Shown: positions 1 to 10,320 of the stretch, in pieces
How positions within the stretch are numbered: the first letter of the stretch is position 1
Layout: each line of letters starts with the position of its first letter
NCBI RefSeq assembly: GCF_001429395.1
Contig: NZ_LMJT01000004.1
Span: forward strand, 87,127-151,126
Origin: Allobosea sp. Root381
Lineage (GTDB): Bacteria > Pseudomonadota > Alphaproteobacteria > Rhizobiales > Beijerinckiaceae
Reading direction: 5' to 3'
DNA: 64,000 nt
Program-made: the position numbers and the translations under genes
Notes under the pieces: model-generated
Told to the model about the DNA's origin: nothing
Seen by the model: only the letters and a program-made list of their open reading frames with translations
Databases searched by the model: none

Positions 1-101
1 ACCGGGTTCAAGCTCAGCTTGTACCGGACGATCTAGTGCTTTGATCCTGCGCCATCTTTTTTCAGCAACCGCATGTCGTGCGGGTCGATGCAGCACGCCG
101 G
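1..101. other. Non-coding edge downstream of dnaE
   Basis: No gene is visible here. Bases 5-25 can form an imperfect hairpin around the arms CAAGCT and AGCTTG with one central base. No T-run follows on the minus strand, so I do not call it a terminator. It may belong to a neighbouring transcript outside the window. Confidence 0.4.
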
Positions 102-3100
102 TCAGCGCAACTCGACGCTTACCACGCCGGGCGCGGCCCTGACCGCATTGGCGATCTGCTGGTTGACGGGATATTTGCCCGGCAACTCGATCTCGACCTC
201 CTGGGCGCCATCGTCGAGGATCATCACGAGCGAGACCTTGCCGTCGGCCTTGGCGCCGTCCGTGCGCGGACGGACGCGTTCGGCGATCGAGGCCAGCGCC
301 TTGTCGTCGCGCAGATAGACCAGGAGATCCTGCTTCTGGCGCGAGGCGAGATCGTCCAGCACCTCGACATCCTCGATGCGCGGGCGGACATCCTCGCCGT
401 CGAGCACCGCCGAGAGGCGCAGCACCAGTGCCCTGCCCGGCTCCAGCAGGTCGCGGTAGCGCTGCAGCCCCTCCGAGAACAGCACCGCTTCGAACTGGCC
501 GCTCGGGTCGGACAGGTTGACGATGCCCATCTTGTTGCCCGACTTGGTGCGGCGCTCCGACTTGTCGATGACCGAGACGGCGACCTTGGCGACACCGGTG
601 CCGTTGACCCGTACCGTCTGCGCGAAATCGGCGAAGCGCTGGACGCGCAACCGCTTCAGCACATGCTCGTACTCGTCGAGCGGATGGCCCGACAGGAAGA
701 AGCCAACAGCATCGTGCTCGCGCTTCAGCCGCTCCGCCGGCGCCCAGGGCTCGACCGGCGGGATGCGGAAGGCCTCCTGCACCATGCCGCCGCCGAAGAA
801 GTCGGATTGACCGGCCGCCGCCTCGTCGCGGGTGCGGTTCGAAAGCGCCAGCATGCCGTCGATCGCGGCCATGGCGCGGGCGCGCTCCGGCTCGAGCGTG
901 TCCATCGCGCCGGCCGCGATCAGCGCCTCGACTGTGCGGCGGTTGACCAGCTTGGTATCGATGCGGCGGGCGAAATCGGCGAGGTCGCGGAAGTGGCCGC
1001 CAGAGCGGCGGGCTGCGACGATTGCTTCCACCGCAGCCGTGCCGACGCCCTTGATAGCTCCCAGCGCATAATGGATCGCGCCTTCATGGACATCGAACTC
1101 GACGCCTGAGCGGTTGATCGCCGGCGGCAGCACCTTGATGCCCAGGCGCTCGGCATCGCGCCGGAATTCCGAGAGCTTGTCGGTATTGCCCATGTCGAGC
1201 GTCATCGACGCCGCCAGAAACTCGACCGGAAAGTTCGCCTTGAGATAGGCCGTCTGGAAGGCGACGACAGCGTAGGCTGCAGCGTGGCTCTTGTTGAAGC
1301 CGTAATCCGCGAACTTCGCCAGCAGGTCGAAGATCTCGGAAGCCGTCTCCTTCTTGATCTTGTTATCGATCGCGCCCTTCACGAAACGGTCGCGCTGGGC
1401 GTCCATCTCCGCCTTGATCTTCTTGCCCATGGCGCGGCGCAGCAGGTCCGCCTCGCCGAGCGAATAGCCAGAGAGCGCCTGCGCCACCTGCATAACCTGC
1501 TCCTGGTAGACGATGATGCCATGCGTCTCAGACAGATAGGGCTCCATGCCCGGGTGAAGATAGGTCGGGTCCTCGAGGCCGAGCTTCCGGCGGCAATAGG
1601 TGGGAATATTGTCCATCGGGCCCGGGCGGTAGAGCGCCACCAGCGCGATCAGGTCCTCGATCCGGTCGGCCTTCATCTCGACCAGCGCCTTGCGCATGCC
1701 CGCACTTTCCACCTGGAATACGCCGACGGTCTCGCCGCGGGCCAGCATGGCGTAGGTTGTCGGGTCGTCGAAGGGCAGTTGGGCGAGGTCGATCTGGATG
1801 TCGCGCTGGGCGATCAGCTTCACCGCGGTGGTCAGGGTCGTCAACGTCTTGAGGCCAAGGAAGTCGAACTTCACCAGCCCCGCCTGCTCGACCCATTTCA
1901 TGTTGAACTGGGTGACGCGCATGCCGGTGCGCGGATCGACCGAGAGCGCGACGAGCTGTTCGAGCGGCCGGTCGCCGATGACGACGCCGGCGGCGTGGGT
2001 CGAGGCGTGGCGGTGCAGCCCCTCGAGCTTCTGGCCGATTTCGAGCAGGCGCGCGACGACCGGCTCCTCCTCGGCGGCGGCCTGCAGCTTCGGCTCGCCC
2101 TCGATCGCGTCCTTCAGCGAAATCGGCTTGGCTGGATTCTGCGGGACCAGCTTGGTCAGCCGGTCGACCTGGCCGTAAGGCATCTCCAGCACGCGCCCGA
2201 CATCGCGCAGCACGCCGCGAGCCAGCAGCGTGCCGAAGGTGATGATCTGCGCGACGCGTTCCTCGCCATAATGGCGCTTGACGTAGTCGATCACCTCTTC
2301 GCGGCGGTTCTGGCAGAAGTCGATGTCGAAGTCCGGCATCGAGACACGGTCCGGATTGAGGAAGCGCTCGAACAGCAGGCCGAAGCGCAGCGGATCGACG
2401 TCCGTGATCGTCAGCGCATAGGCGACGAGCGAGCCCGCGCCGGAGCCGCGGCCCGGACCGACGGGGATGTCATGGTCCTTGGCCCATTTGATGAAGTCCG
2501 CGACGATGAGGAAATAGCCAGGAAACTTCATCCTCGTGATGATCGAAAGCTCGAAATCGAGCCGCTTCTCGTACTCCTCGACCTGATAGCCCTCAGCCGG
2601 GCCGTGCTTGGCGAGCCGCGCGGTGAGGCCGGCGCGAGCCTGGGCCGCCAACTCGTCCGCCTCGTCCCGGCCTTCCTCGCCGAAGCGCGGCAGGATCGGA
2701 TTGCGCTTGCCGACGCGCCAATGGCAGCGCATCGCGATCTCGACAGTGGCCGACAGGGCTTCCGGCAGATCCGAGAAGCGCCGCTGCATCTCGCTGCGGC
2801 TGGCGAAGTAATGCTCCGGCGTTACGCGCCGGCGCTCGCCATCCGAGACGAGCCGGCCGGAGGCGACAGCGAGCAGCGCGTCATGGGCATCGTAATCGGC
2901 CGGCTTGGCGAAGAAGGGCTCGTTGGTGGCGACGATCGGAAGATCGGCTTCATAGGCCAGCCGCAACAGATGCGCCTCGAGCGCCTTGTCGTCATCGCTG
3001 CCATAACGCTGGATCTCGACATAGAGCCGGTCGCCGAAAATCCGTGACAACGCTGCGAGCCGGGTCTGCGCCTGGGCGATCTGGCCGTTGCGCAGCGACA

Positions 3101-3578
3101 GGTCAACCGGGCCACCATGGCCGCCGGTCAGCGCGATTACCCCGTCATGATGCGAGGCGAGACGCTCCAGATTGGAGATGGGCAGGCCAGCGCCGCCGGT
3201 GGCGAGCGCCGCCTCCGTGACCAGCTTCATCAGGTTGCCGTAACCGGCTTCGTTCATCGCCAGCAGCACGAGATGCGGCAACACCTGCTGTACCGGCTTG
3301 CGACTACCCTCCGCCTCATCCGCGAAATCGACCGAGAGCTGGACGCCCACGATCGGCTGGACGCCGACACCGACGAGCTTCTCGGAGAATTCGAGCGCGC
3401 CGAACAGGTTATTCGTGTCGGTCAGCGCCAGAGCCGGCTGCCCGTCCGCCGCCGCCATCTTGGCCAGCGTGCCGACATTCATCGCGCCTTCGAGCAGCGA
3501 ATAGCTCGAATGGACATGGAGATGGACGAAGCCGACCTCTGAGAGGGTGCGCGTGTCGCCCGTTTCCCGTGCCATCAT
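102..3578 (-). CDS. dnaE: DNA polymerase III subunit alpha
   Basis: Catalytic subunit of the replicative polymerase, 1158 residues, the usual length for DnaE. The N-terminal PHP domain starts with HLHVHSSYS at residues 19-27. The polymerase active site carries the PDFDIDF aspartate motif near residue 414, and a third catalytic aspartate lies in FDFLGLK near residue 570. A helix-hairpin-helix region and an OB fold (about residues 990-1040) precede the C-terminal tail. The gene opens with two ATG codons and either could be used. It lies downstream of lolD and of a 36-residue membrane peptide gene on the same strand, matching the lolC-lolD-dnaE order usual in Hyphomicrobiales. It is the high-fidelity DnaE1 type; I see no imuA/imuB neighbours that would mark a mutagenic DnaE2. 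Confidence 0.98.
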   Translation of the reverse strand: MMARETGDTRTLSEVGFVHLHVHSSYSLLEGAMNVGTLAKMAAADGQPALALTDTNNLFGALEFSEKLVGVGVQPIVGVQLSVDFADEAEGSRKPVQQVLPHLVLLAMNEAGYGNLMKLVTEAALATGGAGLPISNLERLASHHDGVIALTGGHGGPVDLSLRNGQIAQAQTRLAALSRIFGDRLYVEIQRYGSDDDKALEAHLLRLAYEADLPIVATNEPFFAKPADYDAHDALLAVASGRLVSDGERRRVTPEHYFASRSEMQRRFSDLPEALSATVEIAMRCHWRVGKRNPILPRFGEEGRDEADELAAQARAGLTARLAKHGPAEGYQVEEYEKRLDFELSIITRMKFPGYFLIVADFIKWAKDHDIPVGPGRGSGAGSLVAYALTITDVDPLRFGLLFERFLNPDRVSMPDFDIDFCQNRREEVIDYVKRHYGEERVAQIITFGTLLARGVLRDVGRVLEMPYGQVDRLTKLVPQNPAKPISLKDAIEGEPKLQAAAEEEPVVARLLEIGQKLEGLHRHASTHAAGVVIGDRPLEQLVALSVDPRTGMRVTQFNMKWVEQAGLVKFDFLGLKTLTTLTTAVKLIAQRDIQIDLAQLPFDDPTTYAMLARGETVGVFQVESAGMRKALVEMKADRIEDLIALVALYRPGPMDNIPTYCRRKLGLEDPTYLHPGMEPYLSETHGIIVYQEQVMQVAQALSGYSLGEADLLRRAMGKKIKAEMDAQRDRFVKGAIDNKIKKETASEIFDLLAKFADYGFNKSHAAAYAVVAFQTAYLKANFPVEFLAASMTLDMGNTDKLSEFRRDAERLGIKVLPPAINRSGVEFDVHEGAIHYALGAIKGVGTAAVEAIVAARRSGGHFRDLADFARRIDTKLVNRRTVEALIAAGAMDTLEPERARAMAAIDGMLALSNRTRDEAAAGQSDFFGGGMVQEAFRIPPVEPWAPAERLKREHDAVGFFLSGHPLDEYEHVLKRLRVQRFADFAQTVRVNGTGVAKVAVSVIDKSERRTKSGNKMGIVNLSDPSGQFEAVLFSEGLQRYRDLLEPGRALVLRLSAVLDGEDVRPRIEDVEVLDDLASRQKQDLLVYLRDDKALASIAERVRPRTDGAKADGKVSLVMILDDGAQEVEIELPGKYPVNQQIANAVRAAPGVVSVELR

Positions 3579-3681
3579 CTGCCCTGCGCTGCCATGGCGA
3601 CTCGATAGCCGCCTTCGAGGGTCTTTATGGAGCCGCGCGGGCGCCTTCGTCCACGCTGCGGATTGTCGCCTTTGTGGATGA

Positions 3682-3792
3682 TCAGACGTTCGGTGCCGAG
3701 GCCAGCGCGGCCCAGACCCAGACCATGGCGAAGAACAGTCCGAGTGATGCCAGCTCCGCGATCCCGGCTGCCAATCTGCGCATTACGGTCAT
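3682..3792 (-). CDS. 36-residue single-helix membrane peptide
   Basis: A very short minus-strand frame that a 60-residue cutoff misses. It has an ATG start and a TGA stop, and GAGGGAG sits 6-7 bases before the ATG, a strong Shine-Dalgarno site. The peptide starts MTVMRRLAAG and continues as a hydrophobic helix (about residues 8-31) rich in Leu, Ala, Phe and Trp, with ASAPNV at the end. The positive N-terminus suggests an N-in single-pass inner membrane peptide. It lies between lolD and dnaE with a promoter-like sequence upstream, so it may lead the dnaE transcript. I do not recognise a named family and give no function. Coding status rests on the ribosome site and membrane-type composition. 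Confidence 0.5.
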   Translation of the reverse strand: MTVMRRLAAGIAELASLGLFFAMVWVWAALASAPNV

Positions 3793-4011
3793 GGATGACT
3801 CCCTCAGTTCCTGATACGTTCAGATTAATTCATGTTTTGTTCTCGTCAATGCCGAAGCGTAAATTGCGCGGAATGCATGGCACACGCAGTTAACGATCTG
3901 TGAATCGATTCCTTATCCGGACAGCACACACAGCGGCAAACCCGCACTAAAGCCGGATTCGCAGGCGGTTGCAGTCCCGGCAGCCTGGCGACCGCGGGCC
4001 GTTCGACAAGT
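3793..4011. other. Intergenic region between lolD and the dnaE leader peptide gene
   Basis: About 220 bases without a gene. It is AT-richer than its surroundings at 3815-3930 and holds the putative promoter listed separately. I see no terminator for lolD. Confidence 0.5.
3822..3849 (-). promoter_or_regulatory. Putative sigma-70 promoter for the small peptide gene and dnaE
   Basis: On the minus strand TTGACG (3849-3844) and TAATCT (3827-3822) are 16 bases apart. The -35 matches consensus in five of six positions; the -10 match is weak. It lies about 30 bases before the 36-residue peptide gene. Confidence 0.35.
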
Positions 4012-4716
4012 CTAGAGAGGCACCACCAGCCCGTCGCGGATCGTCACCTGCCGGTCCATGCGGCGCGCGAGATCGAGGTTGTGGGTCGCAATCAGCGCCG
4101 CCAGCCCCGATGCCCGCGCCAGCGCGACCAGCGTCGAGAAGACGTGCAGCGAGGTGTGCGGATCGAGGTTGCCGGTCGGCTCGTCGGCCAGCAGCAGCCG
4201 CGGCGTGTTGGCGACGGCACGGCCGATCGCGACGCGCTGCTGCTCGCCGCCGGAGAGTTCGCCCGGGAGATGGTCGAGTCGCTCGCCCAGACCAAGAAAG
4301 GTCAGGAGTTCGGCGGCGCGCGCCTCCGCCACCGCCTTGTCGAGACCGCGGATGCGCTGCGGCAGGACGACGTTCTCCAGCGCGGTGAATTCAGGCAGCA
4401 GATGGTGGAATTGGTAGACGAAGCCGATCTCGGTGCGGCGCAGGCGGGTGCGCCCCTTGTCGTCGAGCTTCGTCGTTGGCAGGCCGCCGACGAAGACCTC
4501 GCCGCCATCGGGCTGCTCCAGCAGGCCAGCGACGTGCAACAGGGTCGATTTCCCGGTGCCGCTCGGCGCGACGAGCGCGACGAGCTCGCCCGGCCAGAGC
4601 GCGAAATCGGCCCTGCGCAGCACCTCGAGCGGCGCATCGGTCTGAGGGTAAAAGCGCTCGACCTGCGAAAGGAAAAGCGTCGGGGTCTCGCGTTGCGGTT
4701 CGGACATGCGCGTCAC
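4012..4716 (-). CDS. lolD: Lipoprotein-releasing ABC transporter ATP-binding protein LolD
   Basis: ATPase that powers extraction of outer-membrane lipoproteins from the inner membrane. It has 234 residues, the LolD size. Walker A is APSGTGKST at residues 50-58, the ABC signature LSGGEQQ at 154-160, Walker B LLLADEP at 174-180, and the switch histidine is H212. Its start overlaps the stop of the upstream permease gene by four bases (ATGA), so translation is probably coupled and the two form one transporter. M4 is an alternative start. The related MacB and FtsE ATPases are possible in principle, but the LolC/E-type partner favours LolD. Confidence 0.95.
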   Translation of the reverse strand: MTRMSEPQRETPTLFLSQVERFYPQTDAPLEVLRRADFALWPGELVALVAPSGTGKSTLLHVAGLLEQPDGGEVFVGGLPTTKLDDKGRTRLRRTEIGFVYQFHHLLPEFTALENVVLPQRIRGLDKAVAEARAAELLTFLGLGERLDHLPGELSGGEQQRVAIGRAVANTPRLLLADEPTGNLDPHTSLHVFSTLVALARASGLAALIATHNLDLARRMDRQVTIRDGLVVPL

Positions 4717-6011
4717 CCCATCCTGAGCGCCTGGACGGGGTCGAGTCGCGCCGCCTTCCAGGCCGGATAGAGGGTCGCCAGCAGCGACAGGACAAGCGCC
4801 ATCAGGACGACGCTGGCGACCTCGCGCCAGTCGATGACGGAGGGGATGTCGCTCAGGAAGCGCACTGTCGGATCCCAGAGATTGGCGCCGGTGACCCAGT
4901 TCAGCGCCGCCATGATGGCCTTGATGTTCTTGGCGAAGACGACGCCCAGCGCCAGGCCTGCCATCGTGCCGAAGACGCCGATCGCCGCCCCCGTGATCAG
5001 GAAGACGCGCAAGACCGTGCCGCGGGTCGCCCCCATGGTGCGCATGATCGCGATGTCCTCGGTCTTGTCCTTCACCAGCATGATCAGGCCGGAGACGATG
5101 TTCAGCGCCGCCACCAGCACGATCAGGGTGAGAATGACGAACATCACGTTGCGCTCGACCTCCAGCGCATTGAAGAAGCTGCGGTTGCGCTGGCGCCAGT
5201 CGGACAGGACGAGCGGTCTGGGCGCGTCGGCCTCGATCGCGTCGCGCACGGCCTGCGTGCGGTCCGGGTCATCCACGAAGATCTCGATGACGTTCACGTC
5301 TCCTTCGCGGTTGAAATAGGCCTGCGCCTCGGTCAGCGGCATGAAGACGAAGGAGGCGTCGAACTCGGTCATGCCGATCTCGAAGATCGCCTGGATCGGG
5401 TAGGCCTTGATGCGCGGCGCCGTGCCGAAGGGTGTCGCGGCGCCCCTCGGCGAGATGATGTTGATCGAGTCGCCGACCTGGAGGCCGAGCGAATCCGCCA
5501 GTCGTTTGCCGACGGCGACGCCGGCGGCGGTGTCGAAGCCGTCGAGCGTACCGCGCCGGACATTACCGCCGACGGAGGGCATCGCCTTGATGTCGGCCTC
5601 GCGGATGCCGCGGATCAGCACGCCGCCATTGCCCGTCTGCGAGGAAGCCAGCGCCTGGCCCTCGACCAGCGGGATGGCGAACTTGATGCCCGGGATACCC
5701 TTCAACCTCATCGAAACGACGTCGTAATCGTCCAGCGGACGATCGATCGGCGTCGCGAAGATGTGGCCGTTCACGCCGACGATCTTCTCCAGCAGCTCCT
5801 TGCGGAAGCCGTTCATCACCGACATCACGATGATCAGCGTCGCGACGCCGAGCAGGATGCCGAGGAAGGAGAAACCGGCGATGACCGAGACGAAGCCCTC
5901 GCGGCGGCGGGTGCGCAGATAGCGCCCGGCCAGCAGCCATTCGAAGCCGGCGAAGGGGCGCGTCCCCGTCGGGGTTTCGCCTTGGGTTTGCGTCCCGGTC
6001 GCGGCGCTCAC
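4713..6011 (-). CDS. lolC: Lipoprotein-releasing ABC transporter permease LolC/LolE family
   Basis: Inner-membrane permease of 432 residues. One transmembrane helix lies near residues 38-65, followed by a large periplasmic domain. Three C-terminal helices (about 288-313, 337-360 and 398-418) form the FtsX domain, which ends in the conserved stretch [11 protein letters not shown]. Many alphaproteobacteria have a single LolC/E-type subunit (sometimes called LolF) that acts as a homodimer. Only one permease gene is present here, consistent with that. It overlaps proS upstream and lolD downstream by four bases each. The exact symbol (lolC, lolE or lolF) is a naming choice. Confidence 0.93.
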   Translation of the reverse strand: MSAATGTQTQGETPTGTRPFAGFEWLLAGRYLRTRRREGFVSVIAGFSFLGILLGVATLIIVMSVMNGFRKELLEKIVGVNGHIFATPIDRPLDDYDVVSMRLKGIPGIKFAIPLVEGQALASSQTGNGGVLIRGIREADIKAMPSVGGNVRRGTLDGFDTAAGVAVGKRLADSLGLQVGDSINIISPRGAATPFGTAPRIKAYPIQAIFEIGMTEFDASFVFMPLTEAQAYFNREGDVNVIEIFVDDPDRTQAVRDAIEADAPRPLVLSDWRQRNRSFFNALEVERNVMFVILTLIVLVAALNIVSGLIMLVKDKTEDIAIMRTMGATRGTVLRVFLITGAAIGVFGTMAGLALGVVFAKNIKAIMAALNWVTGANLWDPTVRFLSDIPSVIDWREVASVVLMALVLSLLATLYPAWKAARLDPVQALRMG

Positions 6012-7339
6012 GCTGCCTTGCCCTTGAAGCGGTCGAGTGCGGCCTCGAGCGAGACCAGCTCGCGCTCGCCATCGGCGCGGCGCTTGATCTCGACCTTGCC
6101 TTCGGCCAGCCCCTTGGGGCCGACGATGATCTGCCAGGGCACGCCGATCAGGTCGGCGGTGGCGAACTTGCCGCCAGGGCGGGCATCGGTGTCGTCGTAG
6201 AGCGCGTCATAGCCCTTCGCCAGCAGCGATTTGTAGAGCTGCTCGCAGGCGCCGTCCGTCGCGGCATCGCCGGTCTTGAGGTTGAGCACGGCAACGTCGA
6301 AGGGCGCGATCTCGTCGGGCCAGACGATGCCGGCATCGTCATGCCCGGCCTCGATCAGCGCCGCTACGAGCCGGCTCGGGCCGATGCCATAGGAGCCCAT
6401 ATGGACGGGCTGGTTCTGACCGTCCGGTCCCTGCACGGTGGCACCCATGGGCTCGGAATACTTCGTGCCGAAGTAGAAGATGTGGCCGACCTCGATGCCG
6501 CGCGCCGAAAGCTGCTTGTCGGCGGGAATCTCGCCGTAAGCCGCGGCGTCATGCATCTCCTCGGTGGCGGCGTAGAGGCTCGTCCACTTGTCGACGACGT
6601 CCTTCAGCCCCTCGACGCTGTCGAAATCGGTATCGACCGCCGGCGTTTCGAAGTCGAGGTAGTCCTTGTGGCAGAAGACCTCGCTCTCGCCTGTCGAGGC
6701 GAGGACGATGAATTCATGGCTGAGATCGCCGCCGATCGGGCCGGTGTCGGCGCGCATCGGGATCGCCTTCAGGCCGAGCCGCGCGAAGGTGCGCAGATAG
6801 GCCGTGAACATGCGGTTGTAGGCGTGGCGCGCAGCGTCCTTGTCCACGTCGAAGGAATAGGCGTCCTTCATCAGGAACTCGCGGCCGCGCATCACGCCGA
6901 AGCGCGGGCGCACCTCGTCCCGGAACTTCCACTGGATGTGGTAGAGGTTCAGCGGCAGGTCCTTGTAGGACTTGACGTAGGACCGGAAGATCTCGGTGAC
7001 CATCTCCTCATTGGTCGGCCCGTAGAGCATCTCGCGGTCGTGCCGGTCCTTGATGCGCAGCATCTCCTTGCCATAGGCGTCGTAGCGCCCGCTCTCGCGC
7101 CAGAGATCGGCCGACTGGATCGTCGGCATCAGGATCTCGACGGCACCCGAGCGGTTCTGCTCCTCGCGCACGACATTGCTGATTTTGTTCAACACGCGCA
7201 GGCCGAGCGGCAGCCAGGAATAGATGCCGGCCGATTGCTGGCGGATCATGCCGGCACGCAGCATCAGGCGGTGCGAGACGATCTCGGCTTCCTTGGGCGT
7301 GTCGCGCAGGATCGGCAGGAAATAGCGGGAGAGGCGCAT
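6008..7339 (-). CDS. proS: Prolyl-tRNA synthetase
   Basis: Class II synthetase charging tRNA-Pro, 443 residues from [11 protein letters not shown] longer frame adds 14 residues, but the conserved N-terminus begins here. Motif 2 is [10 protein letters not shown] at residues 139-148; motif 3 lies around residues 314-330 (YGIGPSRL). The stretch between motifs 2 and 3 is short, so the roughly 180-residue YbaK-like editing insertion of the E. coli enzyme is absent. This is the known short ProRS form of alphaproteobacteria. Mischarged Ala-tRNA-Pro must then be cleared by a free-standing editing protein, not seen here. The gene leads the proS-lolC-lolD run. Confidence 0.97.
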   Translation of the reverse strand: MRLSRYFLPILRDTPKEAEIVSHRLMLRAGMIRQQSAGIYSWLPLGLRVLNKISNVVREEQNRSGAVEILMPTIQSADLWRESGRYDAYGKEMLRIKDRHDREMLYGPTNEEMVTEIFRSYVKSYKDLPLNLYHIQWKFRDEVRPRFGVMRGREFLMKDAYSFDVDKDAARHAYNRMFTAYLRTFARLGLKAIPMRADTGPIGGDLSHEFIVLASTGESEVFCHKDYLDFETPAVDTDFDSVEGLKDVVDKWTSLYAATEEMHDAAAYGEIPADKQLSARGIEVGHIFYFGTKYSEPMGATVQGPDGQNQPVHMGSYGIGPSRLVAALIEAGHDDAGIVWPDEIAPFDVAVLNLKTGDAATDGACEQLYKSLLAKGYDALYDDTDARPGGKFATADLIGVPWQIIVGPKGLAEGKVEIKRRADGERELVSLEAALDRFKGKAA

Positions 7340-7575
7340 CTGACAAACTCGATGGAGGGCGATGCGCAGCGGATGGCGCATCGAGTCACTTCACCCCAGA
7401 GACACCATCGCTCTGCACAAAATGCAAACCAAAATCCGCAGGGCGTGATCGAAGCCGGGACAAAGCGCGGGCACGGCGTCGGAGAGTGCCGGGAAACACC
7501 CCGAGCCCTTCCCGAGGAGCCATTTTGGCCGGAATGGCGGTTCGAAGCGGCAACGCAGACCGGCTCCGCGACCGA
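7340..7575. other. Intergenic region proS-coaD
   Basis: About 236 bases upstream of proS and downstream of coaD. I see no convincing gene, terminator or consensus promoter, although the proS promoter must lie here or further upstream. Confidence 0.5.
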
Positions 7576-8076
7576 TCAGCGCTGCGCGAAACGCTCCTTC
7601 AGAGCGGCAAGCACTGCCTCCGGAACGAAGGGCGCGACATCGCCCCCCATTGCCGCGATCTGCCGGACGAGCGTCGCCGTGATGTAGCGCACGCCGGGCG
7701 ACGCTGGCAGGAAGACGGTCTGCACCTCGGGCGCCATAACCGCGTTCATGCCGGCCATCTGCATCTCGTAATCGAGGTCGGAGCCGTCGCGCAGCCCGCG
7801 GACGATGATACTCGCCCCTGCCCGGCGCGCCGCATCGACGGCGAGGTCGTCGAAGGTCACGACATCAAGCACAGCCCCCCTCGCCGCCAGCAGCGGCGTC
7901 GCTACCTCGCGCAGGAGTTCCGCGCGGCGCTCCGCGGTGAGCAGCGGCGTCTTGCCGGGGTGGACACCGATGGCGAGGACCAGCCGGTCGCAGAGGCCAG
8001 CGGCCGCCGCGATGACGTCGGCATGGCCGTTGGTCACGGGGTCGAAGGAGCCGGTGTAGAAGGCGGTGCGCGTCAT
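7576..8076 (-). CDS. coaD: Phosphopantetheine adenylyltransferase
   Basis: Transfers AMP to 4'-phosphopantetheine in the penultimate step of coenzyme A synthesis. The family start is [13 protein letters not shown], giving 166 residues; an upstream in-frame start would add 12 unlikely residues. The nucleotidyltransferase motif is TNGH at residues 15-18 after GSFDP. The C-terminal [11 protein letters not shown] corresponds to the ISSTLVR-type motif. In many relatives coaD is followed by two cyclophilin genes and queA. Here those genes lie 31 kb away on the same strand. Confidence 0.96.
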   Translation of the reverse strand: MTRTAFYTGSFDPVTNGHADVIAAAAGLCDRLVLAIGVHPGKTPLLTAERRAELLREVATPLLAARGAVLDVVTFDDLAVDAARRAGASIIVRGLRDGSDLDYEMQMAGMNAVMAPEVQTVFLPASPGVRYITATLVRQIAAMGGDVAPFVPEAVLAALKERFAQR

Positions 8077-8439
8077 GGACCCAGCGTTAGCTGCTGGGCC
8101 CGCGCCCGACAAGCAGGACCGATACGGCCCCGCCGACGCAGGCCAGCCTTCTCTACCGAGACAGCCTCACGACATCGGCATGAGCGCCGCCAGAGCGGCG
8201 AGACTGCTGGCCATGACGGAGACGGACACCAGAAGCGAGGCAGCCACCGAATCGCGGCGCCGACCAACAGCACTCAGATCAAACAGCATAGATACCTGCC
8301 GAATCAGGGAAATTCTCTCTCAACCTGCCTGATGTCGCGTCTGGGCCGCCAAAGGGCGGGATGATGGCGAAAGCATGGCTTGCGGCCCCTGAGAGGCTTT
8401 GACGATTGCCTTCGCGGCGTCTTCACGCCAAAAGCCGGC
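8077..8439. other. Intergenic region between coaD and the ABC-F gene
   Basis: A 363-base divergent intergenic region. A 40-codon minus-strand frame (8167-8289) is listed separately with low confidence. TTGACG near 8399 could be a -35 for the plus-strand ABC-F gene, but no good -10 follows. Confidence 0.4.
8167..8289 (-). CDS. Possible 40-residue hydrophobic peptide
   Basis: A minus-strand ATG frame encoding a peptide that starts MLFDLSAVGRRRDS and continues with a Val/Ser/Ala/Leu-rich stretch (residues 15-38) that could span a membrane. An AGG triplet lies about six bases before the ATG, a weak ribosome site. No family is recognised. GC-rich DNA can give such frames by chance, so this is only a candidate. 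Confidence 0.22.
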   Translation of the reverse strand: MLFDLSAVGRRRDSVAASLLVSVSVMASSLAALAALMPMS

Positions 8440-10314
8440 ATGCTCACCATCAACGACATCACCTACCGGCTCGGCGAGCGCCTGCTGCTCGACCATGCCA
8501 GTGCCTCGCTTCCGGACGGCTCGCGCGTCGGCCTGGTCGGCCGCAACGGCACCGGCAAGACGACGCTGTTCCGGATGATCACCGGCGACCTGTCGTCGGA
8601 AGGCGGCAATATCAGCCTGCCCAAGGGCCGGCGCATCGGCGGCGTCGCGCAAGAGGCGCCGGGCGGGCCTGAATCGCTGATCGAGGTGGTGCTCGCCGCC
8701 GATACCGAGCGCGCCGCGCTGATGGCGGAATCGGAGACGGCGACCGATCCGCACCGCATTGCCGAGATCGGGACGCGGCTGGCCGACATCAACGCCCATT
8801 CCGCCCCTGCCCGCGCCGCGACCGTTCTGCATGGCCTCGGCTTCGACGAGGCCGCGCAGCAGCGTCCATGCTCGGATTTCTCGGGCGGCTGGCGCATGCG
8901 CGTCGCGCTTGCTGCGGTTCTGTTCTCCGAGCCGGACCTGCTGCTGCTCGACGAGCCGACCAACTATCTCGACCTCGAAGGCACGCTCTGGCTCTACGAC
9001 TATCTCGAGCGCTATCCGCACACCGTCCTCGTGGTCAGCCATGATCGCGAGTTGCTCGATACCTGCGTCGACCACATCCTGCATCTCGATCAAGGCAAGC
9101 TGACGATCTATCGCGGCGGCTACACCTCCTTCGCCAAGCAGCGCGCTGAAAAGCAGATGCAGCTCGCCAAGGCCAAGGAGAAGCAGGACGCCGAGCGCAA
9201 GCATCTCCAGTCCTTCGTCGATCGCTTCAAGGCCAAGGCCACCAAGGCGCGGCAGGCGCAGTCCCGCGTGAAGCGTCTGGAGAAGATGGAAACGATCGCG
9301 ACCATCGTCGATCGCGACGTCCAGCCCTTCAGCCTGCCCGGCCCGGAGAAGCCGCTCGCGCCGCCGATGATCGTGCTGAACGATGCCAGCGCCGGCTATG
9401 GCGAGCGCAAGGTGCTCTCGAAGCTCAACCTGACGCTGCTACCGGACGACCGCATTGCCCTGCTCGGCTCGAACGGCAACGGAAAGTCGACCTTCTGCAA
9501 GCTGATCGGCGGCCGGCTGCCGCCCCTGTCGGGCGAAATGCGCAAATCATCCAAGCTGGAGACGGCCTATTTTGCCCAGCACCAGCTCGACGAATTGCGG
9601 CTCGAGGACACGCCGGTCGCGCACCTACGCGACCTGATGCCGGATGCGCCCGAGGCCAAGGTGCGCTCGAAGGCGGCGCAGATCGGTTTTCCCGCCAGCA
9701 AGGCCGAGACGCCGGTGAAGAACCTCTCCGGCGGCGAGAAGGCACGGCTGATGCTGGGGCTCGCTGCCTTCGGCGGCCCGCATCTGCTGATCCTCGACGA
9801 ACCGACCAACCATCTCGACATCGACAGCCGCACCGCGCTGGTCAATGCGATCAACGACTATCCGGGCGCCGTCATCCTCGTCAGCCACGACCGCTTCCTG
9901 ATCGAATCCTGCGCCGACCGGCTCTGGATCGTCGGCGACGGCACGGTCAGGAATTTCGACGGCGACATGGAGGATTATCGCAGCCTCGTGCTCGGCACGG
10001 CGAAGGCCGCCAAGCGCGAGAAGGCGGCGCCAGAGACGGCAGCCGCGGGCGGTAAGTCCGAGGAGCGCAAGGGTGCGGCGGTCAAGCGCGCCGCCCAGGG
10101 CCCGCTGCGCCAGAAGCTCAACCTCGCCGAGGCGAAGATCGCCAAGCTGACCGGGCTGATCGAGAAGGTCGACGGGGCGCTGGCGAACGGCGCCTTCGCA
10201 CGCGAGCCGGAAAAGGCGCTGACCCTGTCGCGGCAGCGGGCGGAGCTGGCGGAAGCGCTCACCGCCGCAGAGGAAGAATGGCTTATGCTGGGCGAGGAGC
10301 TGGAGAGCGCGTAA
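8440..10314 (+). CDS. ABC-F family ATPase (Uup-like)
   Basis: Soluble protein with two ABC ATPase domains in tandem and no membrane part, 624 residues from MLTINDITYR. The first Walker A is GRNGTGKTT at residues 34-42, with an SGGWRMR signature near 148 and LLLLDEPTNYLD after it. The second Walker A is GSNGNGKST near 343, with an LSGGEKAR signature near 430 and LLILDEPTNHLD. A Lys/Glu-rich linker joins the domains and a C-terminal coiled coil follows. ABC-F proteins act on the ribosome or on branched DNA. The long C-terminal coiled coil favours the Uup group over EttA. No Shine-Dalgarno sequence is obvious. The gene stands alone and converges with the next minus-strand gene, six bases away. 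Confidence 0.93.
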   Translation: MLTINDITYRLGERLLLDHASASLPDGSRVGLVGRNGTGKTTLFRMITGDLSSEGGNISLPKGRRIGGVAQEAPGGPESLIEVVLAADTERAALMAESETATDPHRIAEIGTRLADINAHSAPARAATVLHGLGFDEAAQQRPCSDFSGGWRMRVALAAVLFSEPDLLLLDEPTNYLDLEGTLWLYDYLERYPHTVLVVSHDRELLDTCVDHILHLDQGKLTIYRGGYTSFAKQRAEKQMQLAKAKEKQDAERKHLQSFVDRFKAKATKARQAQSRVKRLEKMETIATIVDRDVQPFSLPGPEKPLAPPMIVLNDASAGYGERKVLSKLNLTLLPDDRIALLGSNGNGKSTFCKLIGGRLPPLSGEMRKSSKLETAYFAQHQLDELRLEDTPVAHLRDLMPDAPEAKVRSKAAQIGFPASKAETPVKNLSGGEKARLMLGLAAFGGPHLLILDEPTNHLDIDSRTALVNAINDYPGAVILVSHDRFLIESCADRLWIVGDGTVRNFDGDMEDYRSLVLGTAKAAKREKAAPETAAAGGKSEERKGAAVKRAAQGPLRQKLNLAEAKIAKLTGLIEKVDGALANGAFAREPEKALTLSRQRAELAEALTAAEEEWLMLGEELESA

Positions 10315-10320
10315 ACGAAC

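Noticed and set aside
1284..3047. A 587-codon plus-strand frame opposite dnaE
   Set aside because: Antisense shadow of a clear dnaE; no ribosome site or family features.
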